A stretch of DNA of 64,000 nt from DATFVA01 sp963839165 (GTDB taxonomy: Bacteria; Bacteroidota; Ignavibacteria; Ignavibacteriales; Ignavibacteriaceae), in the NCBI GenBank assembly GCA_963839165.1, contig CAWIUG010000005.1, positions 1,240,001 through 1,304,000 on the forward strand, given 5' to 3'. Both the position numbers and the translations under genes were made by a program. Shown here piece after piece: positions 1-9,465 of this stretch. How positions within the stretch are numbered: the first letter of the stretch is position 1; every line of letters starts with the position of its first letter. Under the pieces are notes generated by a model that was not told the DNA's origin, did no database searches, and saw only the letters and a program-made list of their open reading frames with translations.

Positions 1-876
1 TTTCTATTGTTCATATTAATCTTCTCAACAGGAATATATACCGCAGACGGGCAGTTCAGGCTGAACCATAATGGTCTGGTTCCTGAAGAAAACGAATTGA
101 TCCAAAGAAATTTGTCGCTCACGGAAAATCAGCATCCCGATCTTCAGCTTTTCGGAAACTTCGGGAATAACATCATCAACAGCTTCAAGGGAGACAACCT
201 CTATCTGCATCTTGCAGGAATTGCCTCTACCGTAATTATCGTTACTACCAACACCGATTATCATGTACATAAGTTTTTTTATGATCACGAAGAATATGGC
301 GAAGCTGCTATGCCGATAATTCGCGCGGGAATGTTTATACCTTTTGTTACAGGCGGATCACTTTTCGCTTACGGAAAACTTGGGAAAGATGACCGTGCGG
401 TTGCGGCCTCATTTGCTGTACTGCAGTCGAGTCTTGTAGCCTTCCTTTATAATTCCTTATTAAAGGCTGTAACCGGGAGGCCGAATCCCGACTGGCAGCA
501 TCATACCGATATGAAGGATTTAAGCAAGACCTTCAGATTTGGTTTTATGAGAGGAGGAATATTCTGGGGGTGGCCATCGGGACATACATCCTCAACAATG
601 GCGGTCGTATCAGCACTGACTTCCTTTTACTCAGACAAAACCTGGCTTAAGGTTGCAGGATATTCACTGGCTGCTTATATGATGTACGGGGTTTCTTCTC
701 TGCACCGCGGAGGAATGCACTGGTTCTCAGACGCAGTAGCAGCGGCTTTTATGAGCTATGCAATCGGCTCAACAATAGGCAAATACTACAGGGATCAGTT
801 TAAGACAAATACCGGTTCTGAAGGAGTACCTCCTGGTATTGAAATGCCGCTTTTCAATTTTCAATACTCCTTCTGA
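1..876 (+). CDS. PAP2-superfamily phosphatase, 5' end cut by window
   Basis: Membrane-associated phosphatase of the PAP2 (type 2 phosphatidic acid phosphatase) superfamily, which dephosphorylates lipid phosphates or related substrates at the envelope. The frame is open to the first base, so the true start lies upstream; the visible N-terminus is the end of a signal peptide followed by a mature region starting near TADGQ. Three PAP2 motifs can be placed: KAVTGRPNP, PSGHTSS with the catalytic-type His, and SLHRGGMHWFSD with the second His and the Asp. Several hydrophobic stretches lie around them. Two usually conserved arginines are shifted: canonical KX6RP reads KX6NP, and SR-X5-H reads SL-X5-H, with an Arg two residues away in each case. 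The gene converges on the TauE gene with a 12-bp gap. Substrate cannot be deduced. Confidence 0.85.
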   Translation, partial: FLLFILIFSTGIYTADGQFRLNHNGLVPEENELIQRNLSLTENQHPDLQLFGNFGNNIINSFKGDNLYLHLAGIASTVIIVTTNTDYHVHKFFYDHEEYGEAAMPIIRAGMFIPFVTGGSLFAYGKLGKDDRAVAASFAVLQSSLVAFLYNSLLKAVTGRPNPDWQHHTDMKDLSKTFRFGFMRGGIFWGWPSGHTSSTMAVVSALTSFYSDKTWLKVAGYSLAAYMMYGVSSLHRGGMHWFSDAVAAAFMSYAIGSTIGKYYRDQFKTNTGSEGVPPGIEMPLFNFQYSF

Positions 877-888
877 GGGATAAATAAT

Positions 889-1704
889 CTACCGGTAGAG
901 GGAGTAGATAAGAAAGACGAGTCCTGATACTGACAACCCACCCCCTATCATTCTTTTGAGAATATGTTCGTTTGCTTTGGTAGAGAGAGAATTCCCCAAA
1001 AAAGCTCCAATCACGAATCCGATTACAACAGGTACGGCATAGCCGAAATGGATGTTCCCAAGAAAGTAATGGCTGATGCTTCCTGTAAAGCTTGTAATCA
1101 CAATCATGAACAAGCCCGTTGCTGAGGCAATCTGCGTAGGAGTAGAAAAAATTCCTATCATTATGGGAACTTTGAGAAACCCGCCTCCGATACCGAACAG
1201 ACCCGCCATAGTACCCGCAATGATTCCGAAGGCGAGTGCCATCATAAAGCTAACCCGGTAGGCACCATAGTTTGTCTTACGTATAATTGCTGGTCCTATT
1301 TTATTGATTTTATAAAAAAGTGTATCCCTGATATTTTTAGGATGAGTATTATAAGAACCTTTAATAAAATAGACGCCGAGGTAGATGATAAAAATACCAA
1401 AGACCAGTTCCAGGAGAAAGATCGGAATTATCACCGAGAGATATGAACCAAGTACAGTACCGAAAGCGGTGGGCACTTCCAGGAGAAGACCTGTCTTAAA
1501 ATCAATCAACTTCTTTCTCCAGTTGTAGACGCTTGAGATAAGGGCACTTGGAAATAGAGCCACAAGCACCGAGCCGACAGCAATATTAAGGGGGACATTA
1601 AATCCTATTACCAGCAGAGGAATCATAAATACACCGCCCCCGAAACCGACGATAGTGCCGAATCCGCTTATAATAATTCCCAGTAGTATTATGAGGATTT
1701 CCAT
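889..1704 (-). CDS. TauE/SafE family membrane permease (DUF81)
   Basis: Predicted inner-membrane permease of the sulfite exporter TauE/SafE family, a group linked to export or uptake of sulfite, sulfoacetate and other small anions. The 271 residues are almost wholly hydrophobic with about eight membrane segments. The family signature appears twice, as the repeat halves would predict: a glycine-rich GFGGGVFMIPLL near the N-terminus and GLFGIGGGFLKVPIM in the second half. Length is usual for the family. It is divergent from the amidase gene, with 146 bp between them that must hold both promoters. No sulfur-metabolism gene is adjacent, so the substrate is open. Confidence 0.9.
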   Translation of the reverse strand: MEILIILLGIIISGFGTIVGFGGGVFMIPLLVIGFNVPLNIAVGSVLVALFPSALISSVYNWRKKLIDFKTGLLLEVPTAFGTVLGSYLSVIIPIFLLELVFGIFIIYLGVYFIKGSYNTHPKNIRDTLFYKINKIGPAIIRKTNYGAYRVSFMMALAFGIIAGTMAGLFGIGGGFLKVPIMIGIFSTPTQIASATGLFMIVITSFTGSISHYFLGNIHFGYAVPVVIGFVIGAFLGNSLSTKANEHILKRMIGGGLSVSGLVFLIYSLYR

Positions 1705-1850
1705 GTTCTTTCTTTATTCAGGAAACATTATATTTTAGTTCCGAAGCTGCAAATCTAAATAAAGACAGCAGTTAAAAGTAATAATTATCTGAGTTTGGAT
1801 GCAATCTGTTCTTTAAGTAACAAATAAACAATTTTTTCGAGGAAAACATT

Positions 1851-3503
1851 ATGAGCGAGAATAAAGGAACCTCAAATAATAAAACCCGCAGGGAGTTTAT
1901 AAAAACAGGGATAACAGGAAGCATTGCAGTCCTCTCACTTCCTTCCCTCTCGTTCGCGGCCGGCAGCGGGAAGGCCGGATCATTCAGCCGGATATCATTT
2001 GATCTTGATGAAATAACTGTTAGTGAACTTTCTGATGGTTTTAAGTCGGGTAAATACACTGTACGGTCGATAGCTGAACTTTATATCTCGCGGATAAATG
2101 AGATTGATAAAAATGGTCCCGCGTTAAACTGTGTTATTGAATTAAACCCAGAAGCCCTCAGCATAGCCGATTCACTTGATAAAGAACTTAAGGAAAAAGG
2201 TCCACGCAGTCCTTTACACGGAATTCCCATTCTGATCAAGGACAACATCGATACAGCGGATAAAATGCTGACAACAGCCGGATCCCTTGCGCTGATGGGT
2301 TCAAGACCACCTAAAGATTCCTTTGTTGTAAGTCAGCTTCGGAAGGCGGGTGTATTGATACTGGGAAAGACCAACCTGAGCGAATGGGCAAACATCCGTT
2401 CAACACATTCAACCAGTGGATGGAGCGGTCGCGGGGGACTAACGAAAAATCCTTATGCACTCGACAGAAATACATCGGGTTCGAGTTCAGGTTCCGGCGC
2501 GGGTGTATCATCAAACCTATGTGCTGTTGCAATCGGAACTGAAACCGACGGCTCAGTTGTTAGTCCTTCTTCAATAAACGGAGTTGTAGGGATTAAGCCT
2601 ACAGTAGGACTTGTGAGCAGAACGGGAATCATTCCAATTTCTCATTCACAGGATACAGCTGGGCCAATGGCGAGGACAGTAAGGGATGCAGCTTTGCTTC
2701 TTGGAGCAATGGCCGGTATAGATCCCGAGGATGAAGCGACGAGCAATAAGGAGCGGGTTTCTTATTCCGATTACACTAAGTTTCTTTCTGAAGACGGACT
2801 TAAAGGAGCAAGGATAGGTGTAGTCCGAAAGTATTTCGGCTTCCTGCCTCAGGTTGATAAGATAATTGAAGACTCACTTGAAATACTCAGGAAGCAGGGA
2901 GCCGTTCTGGTTGATCCTGTAGAAATTGAATCACTGGGTAAGTTTGATGAGTCAGAACTCAAGGTGCTTTTATATGAGCTTAAGGCCGATATGAACGCAT
3001 ACCTTCAGAGAAGAGGTGAGGGTACGCCAGTACATTCGCTTAAAGATATTATTGATTTTAACCTTAAACATGAAGCTGAGGAGATGCCTTACTTCAAACA
3101 GGAACTTTTCCTGCAGGCTGAGGAGAAGGGACCGTTAACAGATAATGATTATATAGAAGCACTAGTTAAGAATCAGCGGCTCACACGTGATGAGGGTATA
3201 GACCTGGTGATGGACAAATATAACCTGGATGCACTGGTTGCACCGACTGATAGTCCTGCCTGGATGACCGATCTGGTTGACGGAGATCATTTTCTTGGAG
3301 GCTGTTCATCCCTGGCGGCGGTTGCGGGTTATCCGCATATAACCATTCCGGCAGGATTTGTGTTTGGTCTGCCTATAGGAATATCCTTTTTCGGAAGGGC
3401 GTGGAGTGAATCGGTTCTTCTGAAAATAGCTTACGGATTTGAACAGGCTTCCAAAGCAAGAAAGAAACCTGAATTCCTCCAGACAGTAAACCTGAAGGTA
3501 TAA
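1851..3503 (+). CDS. Tat-exported amidase-signature hydrolase
   Basis: Amidase-signature (AS) family hydrolase of 550 residues, predicted to cleave an amide bond outside the cytoplasm. The N-terminus TRREFIKTG followed by a hydrophobic stretch and SFAA is a typical Tat signal. The Ser-cisSer-Lys triad can be placed at Lys130 (PILIKDNIDT), cis-Ser211 in a serine/glycine-rich loop and nucleophile Ser235 (TETDGSVVSPSS); the 24-residue serine spacing equals that of characterised members. The TETDGS form resembles peptide amidases and secreted Bacteroidetes amidases more than GatA. A GAGG-type RBS (tcgagg) lies a few bases before ATG. No GatB/GatC neighbours occur, arguing against a tRNA amidotransferase role. 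Substrate is unknown. Confidence 0.9.
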   Translation: MSENKGTSNNKTRREFIKTGITGSIAVLSLPSLSFAAGSGKAGSFSRISFDLDEITVSELSDGFKSGKYTVRSIAELYISRINEIDKNGPALNCVIELNPEALSIADSLDKELKEKGPRSPLHGIPILIKDNIDTADKMLTTAGSLALMGSRPPKDSFVVSQLRKAGVLILGKTNLSEWANIRSTHSTSGWSGRGGLTKNPYALDRNTSGSSSGSGAGVSSNLCAVAIGTETDGSVVSPSSINGVVGIKPTVGLVSRTGIIPISHSQDTAGPMARTVRDAALLLGAMAGIDPEDEATSNKERVSYSDYTKFLSEDGLKGARIGVVRKYFGFLPQVDKIIEDSLEILRKQGAVLVDPVEIESLGKFDESELKVLLYELKADMNAYLQRRGEGTPVHSLKDIIDFNLKHEAEEMPYFKQELFLQAEEKGPLTDNDYIEALVKNQRLTRDEGIDLVMDKYNLDALVAPTDSPAWMTDLVDGDHFLGGCSSLAAVAGYPHITIPAGFVFGLPIGISFFGRAWSESVLLKIAYGFEQASKARKKPEFLQTVNLKV

Positions 3504-3509
3504 AAAAAG

Positions 3510-3532
3510 GAAGCCCGGTCAATCCGGGCTTC
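3510..3532 (-). terminator. Rho-independent terminator between convergent genes
   Basis: Perfect 9-bp GC-rich stem (GAAGCCCGG / CCGGGCTTC) with a 5-base loop. On the minus strand the stem is followed by a run of T (A7 on the plus strand), so it should stop transcription from the large minus-strand secreted-protein gene. It may also act on the amidase transcript, which ends just before it. Confidence 0.8.
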
Positions 3533-3604
3533 TGCTAATCTGGTACCAGAGTTCAGGTCAATAGCATTCTATTAATTTAACCTTTTCTGAGGCGACAAAT
3601 ATCG

Positions 3605-4726
3605 TTATTTCACGAGAATCATTTTCTTAACGGCTACAAAATCGCCCGCCTGTACTCTGTATATATAAATTCCGCTGGCAAAACGGTCAGCATTCCAGGT
3701 TACTTTGTATCTGCCTGCCATCTGCTCAGAATTCACAAGAGCAGCAACTTCTTCTCCGAGAACATTATAGATCTTTAGACTTACGCTGCTTTGTTTGGGC
3801 AGATCATATCTTATTGTTGTTGATGGATTAAAGGGATTCGGATAATTATAATAGAGAGAATATTCAGTCGGCAAAGTGTTCTCTTGATCAACGCCAGTAA
3901 AAACAACCAGATCCACAGCAATAGTCACTTCAGACGCATCAGGATCATTTGATGCAAGTAATATGCTGGCCGAATGATGACCTGTATCCTGGGCACAAAT
4001 ATTTAAAGAAATGTAAGCGCTGTCGGCCGCCGGAATATTAACCTGATCCGGACTTTCCACAAGCCACTCAGCTTCTCTGTTAGCAGCCCCGGCCAAACCT
4101 GCGTAACCTGACGTTGACAATGTCCGCCTAAATTCCCCTGTATCGGGATCATATTCGTCAATTCCGCCCCACACAACAGTTGTAAACAAGCTTGTACCGG
4201 TAAATCCCATTCCATAGGGATTATTGATTCCATAGAAAGAATTCTTAATACTGCCATTGGTGATATCTAATTCATATATCATAGAACCATCACTCACAAA
4301 CAACCGATCGTTTCCTCCGTCAATATCACCATATAAATAAATGGGAGGGTATATCGTTCTGACAACATTTCCGTTCAAGGGATTCAGAATATTTATGGTA
4401 TTACCGTAGTAGTCATACGCATATAGATATGGATCAATATATGCAAGACCCATGCAGTATCCGCAATTGGAGGGAAAACCGGAGATGATAGTCCCGGTCT
4501 CAGGATCCAGAACGAATATGTTATTAGAATAATCAGGACCACTAAAGAATAATTTATCTCCTGAAAAGGCAAGTCCGTTATAATAATAACTCGAGTAAAC
4601 AGGCGAGGAAAAACTATTTAGAACTGCTCCGGTTTCAGTATTAATTTCATAAATAATATTATCCCTGCATGCGAACAGCCTTTGTGCTGCACCCAAAAAC
4701 ATTTCATCAGATATTTGAACACTCAA
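3605..4726 (-). CDS. C-terminal part of a frameshifted giant T9SS substrate
   Basis: This 373-residue frame is the 3' part of the gene that begins at 8235. It has no signal peptide and opens in the middle of a beta-domain (SVQISDE), continues as an SMP-30/YncE-like propeller or repeat region (INTETGAVLNSF, LDPETGTIISGF, YDPDTGEFRRTL), then a short ASNDPD-type beta-sandwich. It ends with a T9SS type A sorting domain: YNYPNPFNPSTTIRYDLP, VLGEEVAAL and a final ASGIYIYRV...KKMILVK. Adding one G to the G4 run at 4774-4777 joins it to the upstream frame as PGDTLHSGFTIYNSGG, matching the two earlier copies of the same internal module. Expected destination is the cell surface or medium via T9SS. Function unknown. 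Confidence 0.85.
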   Translation of the reverse strand: MSVQISDEMFLGAAQRLFACRDNIIYEINTETGAVLNSFSSPVYSSYYYNGLAFSGDKLFFSGPDYSNNIFVLDPETGTIISGFPSNCGYCMGLAYIDPYLYAYDYYGNTINILNPLNGNVVRTIYPPIYLYGDIDGGNDRLFVSDGSMIYELDITNGSIKNSFYGINNPYGMGFTGTSLFTTVVWGGIDEYDPDTGEFRRTLSTSGYAGLAGAANREAEWLVESPDQVNIPAADSAYISLNICAQDTGHHSASILLASNDPDASEVTIAVDLVVFTGVDQENTLPTEYSLYYNYPNPFNPSTTIRYDLPKQSSVSLKIYNVLGEEVAALVNSEQMAGRYKVTWNADRFASGIYIYRVQAGDFVAVKKMILVK

Positions 4727-7700
4727 ATTACTGCCTCCCGAGTTATAGATGGTAAAGCCTGAGTGCAGGGTATCCCCGGAATTGAAACAAACTGCATCGA
4801 AGTTACGCTGGTTGTTATATTTGGAGCAATCAGTCCTGTCCCTGACAGAGAAATCGTCTGCGTACCACCATTTGAATTAATGGTAAGTGAAGCTGATGTG
4901 AGGCCGGTATTCAGCGGATGATATTGAACTTCAACATTTTTAATTCCGCCAACCGGTATAGTGAAGACAGAATCAGTAAGGATAAACTCCGGATCATTTG
5001 AAACAAGAGTTCCGACAAGGGAGTCTGTCCCGGTACTTGAAATGGACACAGATAAAGGACTGGAATAGCCGATATACGTTTCACCAAAATTCAAAGAGTC
5101 GGGAGATACAGCTAACTGTGGTATTCCCGTCAAATGAAGTCTGAAAGGTATTTCTGTTACAGGATGAGCCGGGTCATTGCTTCCCACTTCAATATCTGTC
5201 AGAAAATTTCCCCCGATCAGTTCTGAAGTATTTGCATTCACTTCAATTGTTAAGCTTCCTCCGGCAGGGATTGTACCTGAGAGCGGATTTTCATTAAGCC
5301 ATGGAACCTCACCATATAATGTTGCATGACCTGCATCAGGTGCCCAATCCAGTACTCCATATGCATCCTGTACTGATACAGCAAGCAAATCCATATCTCC
5401 GTCATCATCACCGAGAGCAGACAAAGGAATGCTGTAAGAAATTGTTGTACCGGAAAAATCACAGGGGAAAAAAGAATAATTTCCTGTTGAATATTCCAAA
5501 ATATAAACCTGAGGACCAAAGTAATAATATTCGCAAACAAGAGAATAATCAACGCCCAGGTCGTGCAGAAAATAAGGATCTGTTCCCCCCGTCAGCGGAT
5601 TTCGGTCAATATCCAGACATAATTCGGCTATGATATTGGTGGGATCAACCCCCTCAGCAAAAACATATTCAACTTCCAGGTTATTATTTAAGATTTGTCC
5701 ACGTATTTCCCGGATATCGGCCACACCTCCGTCACCAATATTATCCTGTACAATTACCGGCAAATCAAGTAGACGATTCTCTGAATATGATTTTTCTTGT
5801 GTGTCATTCATGACTTTTCTATCCTCAGATTTGGGAATACTCCCCTGATCAAAACCGAACACTTTGTGTCCATCACCTTTACGTTTATTGAATCCCAGGA
5901 CCTGGTGAGGGTTTCTTTTTACAACCTTACCCGCAATAAATTTGTCTGAAATCTGGAAAGTCAATTCCCCCAGTCCGTTTGAATTATCAATAATAAACTG
6001 GGTATTGAGGGTGTCACCAACATTTAGCTCAAAGGAGAAGGAATCGAGAGAAACAGTTATAGAAGGCGGGAAGAGTCCCTCACCAGACAGGTTTACGATG
6101 AATGGTGAAGAAGGGTCATTACTTATAATACTTAATGTACCTGCTTCCACACCCGATGTTGAGGGGTTGAAGGTAACAGGCAAATCAAAAGTAGATGATG
6201 GAGGAATTGTAAAGGCAGTATTACCTTCCACAGAAAAGACATCATTGGAGAACTGGATATCAGAAACGTCGAGGTTTACAGAACCTTTGTTCCTTAAATT
6301 CAGGTAATTAGTAGCGGGAAATCCGACATACACTTCACCAAATATACTGGAATCAGGAGCAGCGAGATCCGGCTGACCGATAACAGTTAGATGAACAGGA
6401 ATAGTTACTATTTGATTTACTGGATCGTTACTACTGATGAGTAAATTTGCATAAAACTCACCTCCGTCTATATACTCAGTTGAAATCTTAACCTGAACAT
6501 TTTCACTGCCTCCGGGATTTATCGTGCCCGAGAGCGGATTAACATTCAGCCATAGATTACCTCCTACAATTCCACAGCCCTGGTCAGGTATCCAATCAGT
6601 TGACCAATTGTAATTACCAACCACTGCAGCCAGGTTTAAGATACCATCATCATTTCCCAAAACCGAAAGTGGAAGTGAAAAACTAACATTATGTAAATCA
6701 TACTGAGCTGGACAATATCCAACATAATAGAAATTCTGGTCGTACACATAAATTTGGTTATTTGGAACATCATATAGTTCAGCAAAGTATTCACAGCCTA
6801 CTGTTTGTGTGGAAATTCCACTTGGGTACATTACTCCGGTATTCATATCCTGATCGATATCAAACCCAATAAATCCTCCGAAATCATATACGTTAAGCTC
6901 TGTTTCAAAGACTAGCTGAAGTTTTATGCTGTCAGAATCGGTTAGGCCCCGAATTTCGGTAATATCAACAGAACCTCCGTCGCCCTTTGGATCAGATATG
7001 ATTAGTGGCAAGGTCTCTTTTGAAAGTTTGGCAGGAGGCTTTGGATTATCGGCCCCATTAACCCTCTTTTCTCTCGACCGTCGGAAATTATCCTTCCAGT
7101 TGCTGAACGGACCTTCGGGGGAAGATAATTTTTTCAATGACTGAGGGTTGATATTCTCAATAGATATTTCATAATATAAATTCCCTGTTCCCGAATTTGA
7201 TATCTGCAATGGCAGCTCAATGCTGTCCCCTTCATTAATAGTAACTGTTATGGAATCAGGGATTACTGAAATCTGAGGAGGCTCTGCTATTGAAAAAACA
7301 TTATCACTTACATCAAATACAGATTGATCAGCCGCATCAGAAATTCTTACCAATGAGTTTTCGGAAGGAGTATTAGGAACAACCCAAAGATATTGACCCG
7401 GGGAAGCAGGTATTGAATTCTCGATTAAATTCCAGAAATTTCCGGAATCGGTAGAATACTCAAGTTTAACATCGTTAACCATTGAGGCCCATTTAATTGT
7501 ATCAGCGTAACCGATAGAAAAGTGTTCTCCCCCGTTTGGCTTAATGACCCTGACCGGTGCAGGATTGAACCTGTAGAAAACAGACGGCCAATTATTCCAA
7601 GAATTCAATCCTGTGATACCAATAGTATTGGATCCTGTAGGACCATCGATGAAGTGACCGCTTCCGCCTATAGGATCTTCTATACCAAAAGCAGCATAGT

Positions 7701-8235
7701 CATAATCACCGCTGCCGGAAACATTTCCATACCAGAATTCAATTACATTCGTTGTTTCATAGAGCCTGACCTGGAAATTTATAGTATGAGAAGAATAGTA
7801 TGGAGAATATACATCTCTCCATTGAACTACGAACACTCTGTTTGGTGATGTACCAAGAGTAGTATATTCAACATTATAAGTGTAAGACGCCATCTCGCAC
7901 CGCCATGGAGCAAGGGTTTTATTCGGTTCATATGACGAAAACAAATCGCTGCACCATGGGGAATATGAGTAAGACAAAGGATAGATAGAAGAGCCAAGTT
8001 CTATCCAGCCATTAGTACAAATACGAACCTGGTTAAAATAACTATCTATAAAAAAGAATGAGAAGGGAAGATTTACATTTTGAGCATCATTGGTTCCCCA
8101 GGGACCCAACGTGCCGTTTATCTGCTGGTATGTACCTGAAAACGTCGTTCGCTCATAATCGAGGATGGTCTGTGACTTCAATACTATTGAGAATGTAATG
8201 AAAATTGTAATTAAACAGAAATATAAACTTTTCAT
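4723..8235 (-). CDS. N-terminal part of giant modular T9SS substrate (frameshifted)
   Basis: Secreted multidomain protein, 1170 residues before a premature stop. A signal peptide (about 1-22) follows a good GGGGAG RBS. Next come a beta-sandwich of about 200 residues (FFFIDSYFNQVRICTNGWIELG), an Ig-like domain (IKPNGGEHFSIGYADTIKWAS) and a duplicated module of roughly 420 residues. Each copy has an EGDS/VGDT-type beta domain, a GDGG..DI.EIRG domain, an NPLSGTI linker and a choice-of-anchor-D/ASPM-like domain (FGEVYVGF, FGETYIGY). The third copy starts and is cut off in the frame ending TREAVI. The reading continues one frame over into the downstream fragment that carries the T9SS signal, so the full product would be about 1,530 residues. 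It looks like an adhesin or surface scaffold; no catalytic motif seen. Confidence 0.85.
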   Translation of the reverse strand: MKSLYFCLITIFITFSIVLKSQTILDYERTTFSGTYQQINGTLGPWGTNDAQNVNLPFSFFFIDSYFNQVRICTNGWIELGSSIYPLSYSYSPWCSDLFSSYEPNKTLAPWRCEMASYTYNVEYTTLGTSPNRVFVVQWRDVYSPYYSSHTINFQVRLYETTNVIEFWYGNVSGSGDYDYAAFGIEDPIGGSGHFIDGPTGSNTIGITGLNSWNNWPSVFYRFNPAPVRVIKPNGGEHFSIGYADTIKWASMVNDVKLEYSTDSGNFWNLIENSIPASPGQYLWVVPNTPSENSLVRISDAADQSVFDVSDNVFSIAEPPQISVIPDSITVTINEGDSIELPLQISNSGTGNLYYEISIENINPQSLKKLSSPEGPFSNWKDNFRRSREKRVNGADNPKPPAKLSKETLPLIISDPKGDGGSVDITEIRGLTDSDSIKLQLVFETELNVYDFGGFIGFDIDQDMNTGVMYPSGISTQTVGCEYFAELYDVPNNQIYVYDQNFYYVGYCPAQYDLHNVSFSLPLSVLGNDDGILNLAAVVGNYNWSTDWIPDQGCGIVGGNLWLNVNPLSGTINPGGSENVQVKISTEYIDGGEFYANLLISSNDPVNQIVTIPVHLTVIGQPDLAAPDSSIFGEVYVGFPATNYLNLRNKGSVNLDVSDIQFSNDVFSVEGNTAFTIPPSSTFDLPVTFNPSTSGVEAGTLSIISNDPSSPFIVNLSGEGLFPPSITVSLDSFSFELNVGDTLNTQFIIDNSNGLGELTFQISDKFIAGKVVKRNPHQVLGFNKRKGDGHKVFGFDQGSIPKSEDRKVMNDTQEKSYSENRLLDLPVIVQDNIGDGGVADIREIRGQILNNNLEVEYVFAEGVDPTNIIAELCLDIDRNPLTGGTDPYFLHDLGVDYSLVCEYYYFGPQVYILEYSTGNYSFFPCDFSGTTISYSIPLSALGDDDGDMDLLAVSVQDAYGVLDWAPDAGHATLYGEVPWLNENPLSGTIPAGGSLTIEVNANTSELIGGNFLTDIEVGSNDPAHPVTEIPFRLHLTGIPQLAVSPDSLNFGETYIGYSSPLSVSISSTGTDSLVGTLVSNDPEFILTDSVFTIPVGGIKNVEVQYHPLNTGLTSASLTINSNGGTQTISLSGTGLIAPNITTSVTSMQFVSIPGIPCTQALPSITREAVI

Positions 8236-8421
8236 AAATACTCCCCGGATAAAATTTAGTTAAATGGCAGATACATCTAATTCTGCTATTACCTGGATTA
8301 TTTTACATCATTTCCCCGCTGTAATTGTCAAAAATCTGTCATAGAATTGTAAAAAAATAAAGGATTGAACTTCTAAGGATAGGAATTTAGCACGGTTTGG
8401 GCTTATAAAAGTGGATTGCTT

Positions 8422-9459
8422 TCAGCTCTTTTCAAGCATGTAAAGCTGCCAGAGGTCGCGGGTGCTGGTATGAAGAACTGGCGAAATCGCCAGTTTTCCT
8501 GTCTGACCTATACTCTTTTCGAGGTACTTTAATTCCGTGAACTTAGCCCTGGTATCTTCATCGATGCTGACGGTGATGCCGGCCTGCCTCAGCAGCAGCA
8601 CTCCTTTAGCTTCTATTGACAACTCAATATGGATCCGTATAAATGCTATCATATCAACAATGACTTCCGGTGAGAAATTATTCTGAAGCGAGGTTAAGTA
8701 CTGTCCTATATGTGATTCTGATAATTTCCCTTCGTTTATTTGTTCCAGGACTTCAACGTCAGTATCCATTCCCGATTCCAGCCAGTTCTTCAGGATTTTT
8801 TCACTCCTGTAGAAGACGATGAAGATGACCAGCGGCAGAATTATCAGTTGCAATGCTGTTAATATTATCGGGGCCAGCAAAAAGTGATTAAAAAAGGAAT
8901 GTATTCCTATAGCGAAGACAAAACCAGGGAAAAGATGATAAAGAAACGCAAAAAGAAATCCGGGCACAAGCTGTGAAATCTTTAATTCGTTCTTTCTGTC
9001 AGATATATTTTTAGTTATTATAGCAAAGATTGCTGTTGTTCCTCCATGCATGACCGCGGTACCGAAACCCCTGATGAACCAGACAATCAGGTTTGACTGA
9101 TCGATGGCATTCAGGTAATAAATATTTTCCACCAGTGCAAATCCGGCTCCGATAGCAAATCCATAAATGGCAGCATCAACCATAAACCCTGTTTTTTGTT
9201 TCGCGATCAGATAGATGATGAATGAAGCTTTCAGGGCTTCTTCGATAATCGGGGAAATATAGAGTGTATAGGTGGTTGTCTGGATGAGCAGACTGGCAAG
9301 AAGATAAATGTTAATTATATAGCTAATGGCCGCAGCAATGATACCTGCAAAAAAGGATTGTACTGTAAGTGACCTCTTAACGAGCTTGAAGCTGTCAGAA
9401 TAAATTAATGCGGCCAGGAATGCCAGTACCGGGAGAAGACTGATTAATATTCTGAGCAT
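8422..9459 (-). CDS. PrsW-family intramembrane protease
   Basis: Predicted intramembrane metalloprotease of the PrsW family (related to the CPBP/Rce1 fold); the Bacillus PrsW member cleaves an anti-sigma factor in the membrane. Family motifs are visible: Glu73-Glu74 in PIIEEALKA, Glu111-Asn112 in GFALVENIYY, His138 in TAVMHGG, and His187/His192 in GIHSFFNHF. About eight hydrophobic segments cover residues 1-220, followed by a soluble tail of about 120 residues. It starts 6 bases after the stop of the 985-residue zincin, so the two are probably co-transcribed and both are envelope proteases. Two anti-sigma factors lie within 15 kb and are conceivable targets, but that is speculation. Confidence 0.85.
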   Translation of the reverse strand: MLRILISLLPVLAFLAALIYSDSFKLVKRSLTVQSFFAGIIAAAISYIINIYLLASLLIQTTTYTLYISPIIEEALKASFIIYLIAKQKTGFMVDAAIYGFAIGAGFALVENIYYLNAIDQSNLIVWFIRGFGTAVMHGGTTAIFAIITKNISDRKNELKISQLVPGFLFAFLYHLFPGFVFAIGIHSFFNHFLLAPIILTALQLIILPLVIFIVFYRSEKILKNWLESGMDTDVEVLEQINEGKLSESHIGQYLTSLQNNFSPEVIVDMIAFIRIHIELSIEAKGVLLLRQAGITVSIDEDTRAKFTELKYLEKSIGQTGKLAISPVLHTSTRDLWQLYMLEKS

Positions 9460-9465
9460 TCCGGA

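Noticed and set aside
3605..8235. Two separate genes for the 373- and 1170-residue frames
   Set aside because: The first lacks a sorting signal, the second lacks a signal peptide and natural start, and one base joins them with a matching repeat module.
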